DNA of 64,000 bases, taken from NCBI GenBank assembly GCA_937924775.1, contig CALDUT010000011.1:1-64000 (forward strand), in the 5' to 3' direction. Made by a program: the position numbers and the translations under genes. Shown here in pieces: positions 55,744-64,000 of the stretch. Position 1 is the first letter of the stretch. Each line of letters begins with the position of its first letter. The DNA is from an uncultured Gemmata sp. GTDB taxonomy: Bacteria; Planctomycetota; Planctomycetia; Gemmatales; Gemmataceae. The notes beneath the pieces are model-generated. The model had not been told where the DNA came from. It searched no databases and was given only the letters and a program-made list of their open reading frames with translations.

Positions 55744-56997
55744 ATGCAGGATTTTATGCCAGACTTGATTCCCCCCCACGGTGGCGTTGCGGAACCGATC
55801 AACCGCACGGTGGCGATGCTCGAGCCGCTGTCGAGCGATCAAATCCCGATCTCGGAGGCGGATTTGTCCACGCTGTACCGGATCGCCGACGGTGGGCTTT
55901 CCCCTCTCACCGGCCCGATGGTGAAAGAGGAGTACGATCGGGTTTTAGATGAGGAAGTTATCATCCGCAATGGGAAAAAGTACGCCTGGACAATCCCCCT
56001 GGCCTTCCCGGTGGACGAAGTGAAAGCCCGGCACTTGCACATCGGCACCAAACACCCCCTGACCAACGAACGCGGGGAGGTGGTGGGGGTCATTGAAGTT
56101 CAGGATGTGTACCCGTGGGATAAAAAGAAGTATAACGCGCGTGTGTATGGCACCCCACGCGCGGATCACCCGGGGGCCCGGATCGCCAACAACGATCCGC
56201 GAACGTGGTTGGTGGGGGGCGAAGTGTGGGCTTTGCCACAGCCCAAGCATCCCGAATATGGGGCTTTGGTCCTCACACCCCGCGAAACCCGAACCTTGTT
56301 TGCCCAGAAGGGTTTTGAGCGGGTGGTGGCGTTCCAAACCCGCAACGCCTTGCACCGGGCCCACGAATACGCCTTGGTCGTGGGGCTGGAACGACTAACG
56401 CGAGCAGGTTACTACGCTGGGGCGGTTCTTAACCCGCTGGTCGGCGAAACCAAAAGCGACGACGTCGACGCGGCTACACGGATGAAAACCTACCAGGCCC
56501 TCATCGAGAGTGGGGCTTTGGGGCAAGGTGACATCGATGAGGAACTTTGGAAAAAAGTGGGCCGCCGCTTCATCGATCATGTGCTGCTGATCGCCCTCGA
56601 CATCAAAATGTTCTACGCCGGGCCCAAAGAAGCCATCATGCATGCCATCTACCGGCAGAACTTCGGCTTCACCGACATCATCATTGGCCGCAAACACGCC
56701 GACGCCCCCTACGACGACAAAACGGACATCTGGGATGCTCTCGCCGCGCAACGCAAATTCGACGAATTGCGCGGAGAATTGCTCATCCAACCGCTCAAAG
56801 TCGGTTTTGCCGCGTATTACGCCGAGTTGGGCCGCGTTGGTTTGGTCGAAGAATATGCCTCAAAAGGTTGGAAGCCGGTCAACATCAGCGGTACGGAATT
56901 GCGGGAGAAACTCCGCCGCGGAGAACTGCCCGACCCCGGCATCATGCGGCCGGAAACGGCCCGGATACTCATCGAGAAGTACAAAGCCACCGGCTGA
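55744..56997 (+). CDS. sat: ATP sulfurylase (sulfate adenylyltransferase), Sat type
   Basis: 417 residues (or 413 from the ATG at 55756; neither start has a strong ribosome site). The active-site [11 protein letters not shown] is the QxRNPxHxxHE motif with an Ala in the Pro place. The second loop [14 protein letters not shown] corresponds to the usual GRDHAG with Lys for Asp. It makes adenylylsulfate from ATP and sulfate, the substrate of the CysH just upstream. Single-domain form without a kinase domain. Confidence 0.94.
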   Translation: MQDFMPDLIPPHGGVAEPINRTVAMLEPLSSDQIPISEADLSTLYRIADGGLSPLTGPMVKEEYDRVLDEEVIIRNGKKYAWTIPLAFPVDEVKARHLHIGTKHPLTNERGEVVGVIEVQDVYPWDKKKYNARVYGTPRADHPGARIANNDPRTWLVGGEVWALPQPKHPEYGALVLTPRETRTLFAQKGFERVVAFQTRNALHRAHEYALVVGLERLTRAGYYAGAVLNPLVGETKSDDVDAATRMKTYQALIESGALGQGDIDEELWKKVGRRFIDHVLLIALDIKMFYAGPKEAIMHAIYRQNFGFTDIIIGRKHADAPYDDKTDIWDALAAQRKFDELRGELLIQPLKVGFAAYYAELGRVGLVEEYASKGWKPVNISGTELREKLRRGELPDPGIMRPETARILIEKYKATG

Positions 56998-57150
56998 GGG
57001 AACAACGGGGGCTACCAAGCCCCTTCCAGGATGTCCCCTGGCCGCTGAGCCGGCCGGGGGCGAAAAATTCAATCAAGTTTCGCACGCCAAAAGACGATGA
57101 GCCCGCACCGGTGGAATATTCGTGACTCTCCTGGAGGCGGGTGGCACATC

Positions 57151-58431
57151 ATGCGACGAATTGCTCCTATCGCTGGCCCTTCACGCCGCTGGGGGATTCT
57201 GGCCGTAGTTGGGCTGGTGGCATGGATGGGTGTGGATTTGACCGGGCGGGCTTTCTTCGGCTCGGTCCCGTGGCCACACTCGGTGGTGGATTATCGCATC
57301 ATTTACGAAGCCAGCCGTCACGTTCACCAGACTCATGAATTCCCCGCGCATTCGCCATATCCTTATCCGCCGCCGGCGATTGTGTGGCATGTGGCTTCCG
57401 CCGCTTTCCCATTCCCCGTATCGGCCGCGATCTGGCTGGCCCTCACCGGCTGTGCCGCGGTGGCCATTTACGCTGTCCTGGCCATTCTGTTGCAATTGCA
57501 CCGGCGACCGGGCGGGCTGTGGGTACTACCGGTGGCCCATCTGGGGGTGGCGTATTACTTCCAGTGGGACCTCCGCTCGATCAACTGCAATTTGTTGGTT
57601 CTCGCGGCGGTGGTTCTCGGTTGCGCAGCGCTGCGGGCCCAACGGCCGGTCGCGGCCGGGTTGTGCTGGGCGTTGGCCATTGCCTGGAAACTCATTCCGG
57701 TGCTGCTGGTGCACTACTTGGCCTGGACCGGTCGCTGGCGAGCCCTGACTTCCGCCCTCGGATTCTCCGTACTCTTCTGGCTAATCCTTCCTCTGATCGC
57801 CTTCGGGAGCGACGGATTGGTTCCTGTGTATCAGGGTTGGTATACGGAACTGGCCCGCGCCACCGCTGCCGCGACGAAGGAAACCCACCCGATTCTCATT
57901 TCGCTTCCGAAAGCCGCGCAGGCTGTTTTTCCCGAGGAACCATTGGCCGCGTCGGCGCTGGTGGGTGGGGTTGTCGCGGCGTGGGTGCTGGTAGGGTTGG
58001 CCGGTGCGTGGACCAGTTGGCAATGGAAAACCAGCCGCGGTGAAGCCATTCTGGTGCATACCGCTCTGCTGGTGATCGGTCCCGCCGCGGTGAATCCGTA
58101 TTTGGAACCCTATCACTTGGTGGCGTTGGCGTTACCGTGCGTGTTCCTGGCGGCCACAGCGACCAATTCGCGGAAACCGATCCAGGTTCGGGCGGTCGCA
58201 GCGGCGGGGTTCCTTAGCGCTTTGGTGATTGTGAAACTCTCCAGCCCCTGGCCCCTGCGTGGGTTGGTGGTTAATCTGCAGGCCCTGATCCTGTGCTATA
58301 CAGCCTTATACGTTGTGTGGGCGGATGCGCAGCCGAGTGCCCACGGCCCACGGGATGCCCAAGGGTCGCTGTTTGGTGGCCGGCCACGTCGTCTGGGCCT
58401 GCCCCGGCTCACGATCGGCCCACGCGGGTGA
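57151..58431 (+). CDS. GT87-like integral membrane mannosyltransferase
   Basis: About 426 residues from the ATG at 57151 (the frame is open to 57097). About nine or ten transmembrane helices. DYRIIYEASRHVHQ in the first loop and the YPPP/NPYLEPYH region near the C-terminal end fit the GT87/DUF2029 polyprenyl-phosphate-mannose-dependent transferase group. The first extracytoplasmic Asp (VVDYRIIYEA) is the expected catalytic place. Likely builds a cell-envelope glycan. Substrate unknown. Confidence 0.8.
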   Translation: MRRIAPIAGPSRRWGILAVVGLVAWMGVDLTGRAFFGSVPWPHSVVDYRIIYEASRHVHQTHEFPAHSPYPYPPPAIVWHVASAAFPFPVSAAIWLALTGCAAVAIYAVLAILLQLHRRPGGLWVLPVAHLGVAYYFQWDLRSINCNLLVLAAVVLGCAALRAQRPVAAGLCWALAIAWKLIPVLLVHYLAWTGRWRALTSALGFSVLFWLILPLIAFGSDGLVPVYQGWYTELARATAAATKETHPILISLPKAAQAVFPEEPLAASALVGGVVAAWVLVGLAGAWTSWQWKTSRGEAILVHTALLVIGPAAVNPYLEPYHLVALALPCVFLAATATNSRKPIQVRAVAAAGFLSALVIVKLSSPWPLRGLVVNLQALILCYTALYVVWADAQPSAHGPRDAQGSLFGGRPRRLGLPRLTIGPRG

Positions 58432-58468
58432 GTCCGGATACCCCGCGGCCCACAGGGCCGATTGCTTG

Positions 58469-59746
58469 TCAGGCCGAAACACAACTGGTTGCGAACACGA
58501 CCGCGGGGCCGTACTTTCGCGTCAACAGGCGGCGGTTGTCGCTCCCGATCCACTCACCGTCGAGAATGAGGGCCGTTAATGCCGGCGGCGGTGGGGCATC
58601 GAGGAGATGCCGCAGGCCTGCGGCCGATAGGTTGTTCTGCCGCAGGTCCAGTTCGACCAGATTCGGCCAAAACGCGGCCTGGGTCAGATGGCGAACTCCC
58701 TTATCGCCCACATGGCACTCGCACAGATGCAGTGAACGGAGATTCCGCAACGACCAGGATGATGCGAGAATTTTCATAGCTCGCGGGCTGAGGGCATTCC
58801 GGCTCAAGTCGAGCCGCTGCAAATGGGTGATGCGATCCGACCCCGCCCACCGCTCTAACCCCTCCGGATGAATGCCGACGTTGACGAGCGTCAAATCCGC
58901 AAGCCCCACCGGAGCATGTGCGGCCAGAACCCGCAACCCGTCGCTCCCGGTCCGTTCGTTGCGGAGTACCAGTTGTTCGAGGTGGGCCACCGGTGACCCT
59001 TCCAACAACTGTCGGAGATAGTCGCCGGTAATTCCCATATTTGAGAACGACAACCGCTCAAGAGGGCCAGCGGTATTGATCGCATCGATCAGTTCCCAGA
59101 GGGATTCATACCCCGTGTGAAAATGCAAGCCGCGGAGGTTTTGGCCGAGCAACGATTGGAACAATTCCTCGATCACCACGGGCATTCCAGCTCCGCTGGC
59201 CCGGTAAAAGCGCAAATCGCGGATGCCCGTGACGGTGGGTTGGTCACGCAAGGCCCACAGCGGCTCGATGGGGTTACTGTGGAAGGCCAGATCGCGAAAG
59301 TGTTTGACGACCGGCGAGGCCGCGAGTGTCCGCCAATCGTCGAGCAGCCCGCCCCAGAAGTCGATTTTGCCGATCGGTTCGTGGCGGAAAAGCGGTTCGG
59401 CAAAGTCGGTCCACAAGCCAACGGAGCGTACTTCGAGGGCCCAGCCAAACCCTCGACGAAAGGGTTCCTCGGCCCACGCGATGGTATTGGCATGTGTGGA
59501 GGGAAGCTCGTCGCGGAAGAGCCTGCCCGACAACTGCTCCGGCTGGTGCCAGCGGCTGTGAACGACACGCGGTTCCCACGGAAGTGCTTGTGCCAGTTCG
59601 ACTTGTGCGCGAATGAAGGCGGCCCGGGCTGGATCCCCGCGGTCTTCCAAATAATCGGCGTAGATCAGACGCGGGGCGTCCTCATCCGGATACTCACAGA
59701 CGCTCGCCCGCAAGGCCTCATGCTCGTCCATGGTTCGATTTGACAC
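58469..59746 (-). CDS. TIGR02996 repeat-companion protein with leucine-rich-like repeats (copy 3)
   Basis: 425 residues. The N-terminus DEHEALRASVCEYPDEDAPRLIYADYLEDRGDPARAAFIRAQVELA is the TIGR02996 repeat-companion domain known from Gemmata. The rest shows repeats of a leucine-rich kind (LRVLAAHAPVGLADLTLVNVG, LQRLDLSRNALSPRAMKILA, LRSLHLCECHV). Start GTG at 59746 (GGAG ten bases before) or ATG at 59731. Cytoplasmic by absence of a signal. No function known; a protein-binding platform is likely. Last of three tandem paralogs. Confidence 0.85.
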   Translation of the reverse strand: MSNRTMDEHEALRASVCEYPDEDAPRLIYADYLEDRGDPARAAFIRAQVELAQALPWEPRVVHSRWHQPEQLSGRLFRDELPSTHANTIAWAEEPFRRGFGWALEVRSVGLWTDFAEPLFRHEPIGKIDFWGGLLDDWRTLAASPVVKHFRDLAFHSNPIEPLWALRDQPTVTGIRDLRFYRASGAGMPVVIEELFQSLLGQNLRGLHFHTGYESLWELIDAINTAGPLERLSFSNMGITGDYLRQLLEGSPVAHLEQLVLRNERTGSDGLRVLAAHAPVGLADLTLVNVGIHPEGLERWAGSDRITHLQRLDLSRNALSPRAMKILASSWSLRNLRSLHLCECHVGDKGVRHLTQAAFWPNLVELDLRQNNLSAAGLRHLLDAPPPPALTALILDGEWIGSDNRRLLTRKYGPAVVFATSCVSA

Positions 59747-59808
59747 CCCCTTATCACTCCAGGCGGCGGATTAAGTGTCTGCCAGCCCCTCGGGTCGCCA
59801 AGCTTCGG

Positions 59809-61041
59809 TTACAACGGCCATCGCTCCGTGAGTTTGGCCTTCAAGCGTTCGTGGAACGATTCAGAAACCGCAGTACCGGTCAGATCCAGATTCAGGAGCC
59901 GGCCCACCGCGGCGAGGACGGCCACCAGTCCGTCGTCGTCGATCCGGCCGTTGGCCAAGTTCAGCACCAGGAGATTCTCACGTTGGGGCGAATGAACCAA
60001 CGCGGCCAGCCCCCGGTTGCCGATGCGGTTGTCGCTCAGATCGAGAACGTGCAGATGCTCGGCCGGGGCTTTCGCCACGGCGACGGCCGCACTGGAACCC
60101 AGATTGTTTCCACTGAGCGACAAATACCGAAGGTTCCGAAAGAACTTCGCCTGCGTGAGCGTGGAGATGCCGGCTTCTTGGGGCCAGGTGCGGGCCAAGT
60201 GGAGAGTTCGCAACGCGGGCCAACTGCCCTGCGTCAGCGCGGCCATGCCACTGGCCCCGAGATTGTTATCACTGAGGTTGAGTTCTTCCACGTTTTGGAT
60301 GGCCGGCGAAACCGCCAGCCGGGCCAAGACCTCAGGCGAGAGCCGATTTCCCGACAGATCCAGCCGTGTTAGCCGCGTCGGATGGGTCAGTCGGCTCAGT
60401 TCGCCGGCCAGCGGTCCGCCCATGCGGGTATCGTTGCGAATCGCGAGCGTGGTGAGTTGTGGGAAGATGCGACTTTTCAGGACCGCGGCCACGGTGGCTG
60501 GTGTCGTGAATTGCGAGCCGAGCCGCAATTCCTTCAATTGCGTCAAGTACGGCGAGGCCAACATCGGGCCGATCACTTGGCCGCTGGTACCTTCGGGGAA
60601 GGCCAGGGCGGTGATAGGTTGCAAGAGGGGGCATTCCGCCAATTCCCGGGCTTCGCCCACGCGAACAACCCGAAATTCCAGGGATTCGATGGGATAGCGG
60701 GCGAAAACCTCCTCGGCGTAACGCAGAAACGTGGCCCCATCGCAAACTTCGATGGCGCTGGGAAGACCGCGGCGATAGGGTTCCGGCGTCCAGTGTATGC
60801 CCGTGGGCAGTTCCCATGGGAGGAGCCAAGCTGAGTCGGGGTGGGCACTGGGTTCTGTGTAGCGGAGACGGAGGGCGTTGGGATCGTAGTCGGGGAGACG
60901 ATGCAAGGCCAGTTGCGTGCGGATGAATGCTGCTTGGTCGCAGGCTCCGCTTTCTTCGAGGGCGTCGGCGTAGATCAGCCGGAGAGTCTCATCGGCCGGG
61001 TGCGCGAGAATCGCCCGGTAAAGTCCATCGACATCATTCAT
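59809..61041 (-). CDS. TIGR02996 repeat-companion protein with leucine-rich-like repeats (copy 2)
   Basis: 410 residues. N-terminal domain: DVDGLYRAILAHPADETLRLIYADALEESGACDQAAFIRTQLALH. Clear leucine-rich repeats follow, with about 27-residue spacing: LTRLDLSGNRLSPEVLARLA, VEELNLSDNNLGASGMAAL, LRYLSLSGNNLGSSAAVAVA and LHVLDLSDNRIGNRGLAALV. It starts 6 bases after the stop of copy 1 and belongs to the same transcript. The ATG at 61041 starts directly with MNDVDG. Function unknown. Confidence 0.9.
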   Translation of the reverse strand: MNDVDGLYRAILAHPADETLRLIYADALEESGACDQAAFIRTQLALHRLPDYDPNALRLRYTEPSAHPDSAWLLPWELPTGIHWTPEPYRRGLPSAIEVCDGATFLRYAEEVFARYPIESLEFRVVRVGEARELAECPLLQPITALAFPEGTSGQVIGPMLASPYLTQLKELRLGSQFTTPATVAAVLKSRIFPQLTTLAIRNDTRMGGPLAGELSRLTHPTRLTRLDLSGNRLSPEVLARLAVSPAIQNVEELNLSDNNLGASGMAALTQGSWPALRTLHLARTWPQEAGISTLTQAKFFRNLRYLSLSGNNLGSSAAVAVAKAPAEHLHVLDLSDNRIGNRGLAALVHSPQRENLLVLNLANGRIDDDGLVAVLAAVGRLLNLDLTGTAVSESFHERLKAKLTERWPL

Positions 61042-61047
61042 ACCGTA

Positions 61048-62322
61048 TTATAGCCAAACGCGGGGACCGAAGCGTTCGGTCAGTGCGGCTCGGGCTTTTG
61101 CACTCCACATGGGTTGGTCGCAACTGCGTAAGTTCAAAAACTGCAGGTTCTCGAGAAACGGTGATTCGGCGAGGGCGATCGCCCCTTTCTCATGAAGGTT
61201 CACGTTTCGCAAGTCCAGCTCCAGTAAGCCTTTGAGACAAGCCGAGCGTGCCAACGCGATCACCCCGGTGTCGCCGAGGGGATTGTTGGCCAAATTCAGC
61301 ACGCGCAGCGAGGTCTCGGCCTCGGCGGCGATCAAGGGTTGGAGGGTGGCTGGCCCCAGTGCATTGTGGCTGAGATCGAGCATCCGCAGGGTGCGGAATC
61401 GCTCACTGTCGCCGAGAGCCTGGATGCCGCGCCGACCAGGGCGGGTGTTCCTGAGGTTCAAAATCCGCAGTCGCGGCAGATTCGGACTATTGGCGAGGGC
61501 ACAAAACCCATCGGGCCCCAGGGGTTGATCGGTGAGTTCCAAATGTTCGACTGTTGGCAACCACGGCATCTGTACGAATCGCGTGATGTCAGCACCCTGC
61601 AGATGGCAGAGCGCGAAAGCGACGTGACGCAGGTGTCCGGGTTCCCGGGCGGCCGCCAGCGCCTCGACCAACAGTGCGCCCGGATAGTGGCTGTGGGAGA
61701 TTTCGAAGCGTGTCAGTTGGCTGAAGAAAGCGGATCCCGCGAGCGTCTGCAAGCCATTGGGAGACAGGCCATCTTCGTCTATCTGCAATTCGCGGATCTG
61801 CTGTCCGCCCGGGGCTTCCAGCAGTTGCACTACCGCCTGCGCGCAAGTCCATCCACCAGAGAGCCCGAGGCGGCGGATCCACGGCAGACCCGGCCATTGG
61901 GTCAATAACGGTAACGGACCATCCCACGGGGACTGGAGTTGCAACGCTTGGATGGGCGCGTGGTCGAAAATGGCCATGCCCGAGGCCGACAGCCGAGTTA
62001 AAGAGTCGACCCCCACGGCATAAGGGAAACCGCGACGGAATTCGAAATGCCGCCAACTGAAGCCAGGGGGCAGTGGTTTGGGCAGCGTGTCCGCGAATAA
62101 CCAACCGGTGGTGATATCGGGAAAGCTGCAGCGGGCGTGGAGCCATTGGGGGCTATCGAGCGGCTGAGTGGCCAGAGCAATCTGGGTGCGAATGAACTGC
62201 GACCGGAGTTGGTCGCGGGCGTTGCCGGTTTCGTCGAGCAGGTCGGCGAAAACCAACCGTGGCGTGTCATCCTCGGGGTTGGCGCAGATGACGTCATAGA
62301 GGGCTTTATACAAAGGGTTCAT
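61048..62322 (-). CDS. TIGR02996 repeat-companion protein with leucine-rich-like repeats (copy 1)
   Basis: About 424 residues. The start at 62322 (MNPLYKALYDVICANPEDDTPR) is chosen because the family domain begins here; the frame is open to 62439, but the extra residues are unlike the family. The N-terminal domain is YDVICANPEDDTPRLVFADLLDETGNARDQLRSQFIRTQIALA. Repeats: LRILNLRNTRPGRRGIQALG, LRMLDLSHNALGPATLQPLI and LRVLNLANNPLGDTGVIALA. First gene of a three-gene array on the minus strand, divergent from the CNNM/CBS gene. Confidence 0.9.
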   Translation of the reverse strand: MNPLYKALYDVICANPEDDTPRLVFADLLDETGNARDQLRSQFIRTQIALATQPLDSPQWLHARCSFPDITTGWLFADTLPKPLPPGFSWRHFEFRRGFPYAVGVDSLTRLSASGMAIFDHAPIQALQLQSPWDGPLPLLTQWPGLPWIRRLGLSGGWTCAQAVVQLLEAPGGQQIRELQIDEDGLSPNGLQTLAGSAFFSQLTRFEISHSHYPGALLVEALAAAREPGHLRHVAFALCHLQGADITRFVQMPWLPTVEHLELTDQPLGPDGFCALANSPNLPRLRILNLRNTRPGRRGIQALGDSERFRTLRMLDLSHNALGPATLQPLIAAEAETSLRVLNLANNPLGDTGVIALARSACLKGLLELDLRNVNLHEKGAIALAESPFLENLQFLNLRSCDQPMWSAKARAALTERFGPRVWL

Positions 62323-62595
62323 GCGTCCGTCGTCGATTCGAGAACGAGCCAGCCGGAACCTGTTGTTCCACTGTACGTCGAAGTTCCCTCCAGCGCCTAT
62401 GCCAGTGGCGCAAGAAATTCGGACCCGGGGACGGAACAACTACCCAACGGGCCCTGTGCGGAAACCATGGTGGAGAAATCGGGGGGCTCGTGGCCGTGGT
62501 CGTTTTGGCAGTACAATAGGCTATGGTCTCGCGGTGGCATCGGGCAACTGCGGCCAAGCTCCGGCGGAGGTGGTGGGAAACGACTTCCGTCATTG

Positions 62596-63822
62596 ATGAG
62601 TGTGACAACGATTTTATCCTTCGCATCGGCAGTTTCCGTTGTTTCGCCCCTCGTTCTCTTCGCCGATTCCGGCGGGACATGGGATGTAACCCGACTGATC
62701 GTGGGCGTGGTTGCGATCCCCATCTTGGTGGCTATCAACGGCTATTTTGTGGCCGCGGAGTTCGCGTTGGTCGCCATGCGACGAACGCGGGTGGAGGAAT
62801 TGGTCAATCAGGGGAAACCTGGGGCTTCTGCGCTCTTGCAAGCGATCACCGATTTGGACCGGAGCGTGGCCGCGTGCCAGTTGGGTATCACCATGGCCAG
62901 CCTCGCGTTGGGCTTTGTCAGCGAACCGGCTATTCATCACTTATTACAACCGTTATTTGCGGATTGGCCCGCGCCGTGGGCCCGGTTGGCGTCCATTCTT
63001 CTGACTCTGACCATCATTACTTACATGCATGTCGTGTTTGGCGAGCAGATGCCGAAACTGGCGGCCTTGCAGGAAAGCGAACGGGTGGGTTTGTGGGTGG
63101 CCCGCCCAGTCACGCTGCTGGCACGTTTGACCGGGCCGCTCATTCGGCTCATGAATGGCTCGAGTGCATGGTTTCTCCGCCGTTTGGGTTACCAGGCTCA
63201 CGGGGAAGCGGGGGAAATTCACACCGTCGATGAACTGCGGCTGCTGGTGGAAGACACCCAGGAAGCCGGCTTGCTCGATCCCGATCAGGCCGATATGGTT
63301 TTGAACGTTTTCGCACTCACCAACAAAACCGTACGCGATTGCATGGTGCCGCGCGAGAAAATGTCGATTTTGGATGTCGCCACCCCGCCGGACAAAGTAC
63401 TGGAGACGGTGCGGCTCGGGGCTCACACACGCCTGCCCGTTTACGAAGGAAGCCCCGACAACATCATTGGCATCGTCAACACCAAAGACCTGTTCTTCCT
63501 CTTTAGCACCTCTGGGGCCGTAGTTCTGGAAGATGCCCTTTATCCCGCAACGTTTCTCGATCCGTACGAACCAGTGGCCAACGCGTTCCGTCTGTTCCGT
63601 AAGTCGCACCGGCCGATGGCCATAGTTCGCGACAACACTGGCCAGGTACTGGGGCTTTTAACACTCGAGGACGTTCTGGAAGAGATCGTGGGCGACATCG
63701 AGGATGAACATGATGTCCCGGTGCCGAAGCTGAAGATCGCCCGCCGGTTGGCCGCCATCAACAAATCGGGACCGCAAGCGCTGCCCAAGTCGCGTGCGTC
63801 GGATGTTCACAGTGGCCGTTGA
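62596..63822 (+). CDS. CNNM/CorC-type membrane protein with CBS domain pair
   Basis: About 408 residues from the ATG at 62596 (no good ribosome site; the frame is open upstream to 62137). A DUF21/CNNM transmembrane domain with AINGYFVAAEFALVAMRRTRVEEL begins near residue 40, followed by a CBS pair (VRDCMVPREKMSIL, VYEGSPDNIIGIVNTKDL, LLTLEDVLEEIVGDI). Related proteins are Mg2+ or other ion transporters or hemolysin-like factors. The usual C-terminal CorC/HlyC domain seems to be missing; the protein ends about 35 residues after the CBS domain. Confidence 0.88.
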   Translation: MSVTTILSFASAVSVVSPLVLFADSGGTWDVTRLIVGVVAIPILVAINGYFVAAEFALVAMRRTRVEELVNQGKPGASALLQAITDLDRSVAACQLGITMASLALGFVSEPAIHHLLQPLFADWPAPWARLASILLTLTIITYMHVVFGEQMPKLAALQESERVGLWVARPVTLLARLTGPLIRLMNGSSAWFLRRLGYQAHGEAGEIHTVDELRLLVEDTQEAGLLDPDQADMVLNVFALTNKTVRDCMVPREKMSILDVATPPDKVLETVRLGAHTRLPVYEGSPDNIIGIVNTKDLFFLFSTSGAVVLEDALYPATFLDPYEPVANAFRLFRKSHRPMAIVRDNTGQVLGLLTLEDVLEEIVGDIEDEHDVPVPKLKIARRLAAINKSGPQALPKSRASDVHSGR

Positions 63823-63947
63823 TAACTCAGGCCGTGTGGAATGAACCTCTTCGTCCGAGGGAAAACTCGGCCGTGACGCCTACCAACTGGCCCCATGACC
63901 CATAAGCTGCGCTGGGGATTTATTTCTGTGTGGGAGAACGTCTTGTT

Positions 63948-64000
63948 ATGGCCGACATTCGGGCATTTCGCGGCTTTCGCTACGACCTGGGGCGTGTGGG
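63948..64000 (+). CDS. DUF1015 family protein, N-terminal start only (3' end outside the window)
   Basis: The ATG at 63948 is followed by GACATTCGGGCATTTCGC, encoding MADIRAFRGFRYDLGRVG. This opening is typical of DUF1015 family proteins, a conserved group of unknown function near phosphoserine or serine metabolism genes in some bacteria. Only 17 full codons are in the window. Confidence 0.7.
   Translation, partial: MADIRAFRGFRYDLGRV

Noticed and set aside
1-64000. CRISPR array or insertion sequence
   Set aside because: No regular repeat-spacer arrangement and no transposase gene or terminal inverted repeats were found; the repeats present are two-copy and intergenic.

Overview
The window looks like a chromosomal segment of a planctomycete, most probably of the Gemmataceae. 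The grounds are three tandem TIGR02996/LRR-like proteins (a family expanded in Gemmata), DUF1501 and DUF1549/DUF1553 proteins, a DUF6263-like secreted protein, a non-RD Ser/Thr kinase with an extracellular sensor, moderately high GC, and many divergent or convergent single-gene units rather than long operons. No rRNA, CRISPR array or recognisable insertion sequence was found.

Layout. 1-2.7 kb is the end of an integrated element: the C-terminal part of a family A DNA polymerase and a tyrosine recombinase that abuts, and reads antisense through, a tRNA-Arg(CCG). 3-9.6 kb holds uracil-DNA glycosylase, a coupled periplasmic protein/histidine kinase pair, a secreted protein and an RmlD-like reductase. 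9.7-12.8 kb is a ferrous iron uptake operon (feoA-feoA-feoB-small Cys-rich protein), followed by hemY. 14.5-24.5 kb holds exported and membrane proteins (DUF1501, CPBP protease, beta-helix, DUF2721, YyaL-like, PI-PLC-like), then a SNF2 ATPase coupled to an unknown protein. 24.7-26.5 kb is a sulfite reductase with a clear terminator, followed by a gene-free block with a parS-like palindrome. 27-30 kb has a frameshifted lipoprotein-like gene, a DUF4261-like gene and a TPR protein. 30-31.1 kb carries a 33-codon highly basic gene and a c-di-GMP (GEMM-I) riboswitch with no clear target. 31.1-34 kb has a DnaJ-type zinc-finger protein, a lone sdhB, a peroxiredoxin and infC, which appears to start with AUC. 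34-42 kb holds two divergent tRNA-like genes, a flavin amine oxidase, the kinase, a cyclase/amidohydrolase pair and a sialidase. 42-53 kb has ftsH, a Tex protein with a large low-complexity insertion, two large planctomycete-type exported proteins and a cobalamin adenosyltransferase. 53-57 kb has a lipoprotein and the sulfate assimilation genes cysH, an Rrf2 regulator and sat. 57-64 kb has a GT87-like membrane protein, the three TIGR02996 genes, a CNNM/CBS protein and the start of a DUF1015 gene.

How the genes fit together. sat, cysH and the sulfite reductase hemoprotein cover sulfate-to-sulfide reduction (APS route). feoAAB with its accessory protein supplies iron, and hemY points to heme synthesis. 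The cyclase and ACMSD-like amidohydrolase suggest kynurenine-type aromatic degradation. Most other genes are envelope or regulatory functions typical of planctomycetes.

All gene names are from reading protein motifs by eye; no database search was run.
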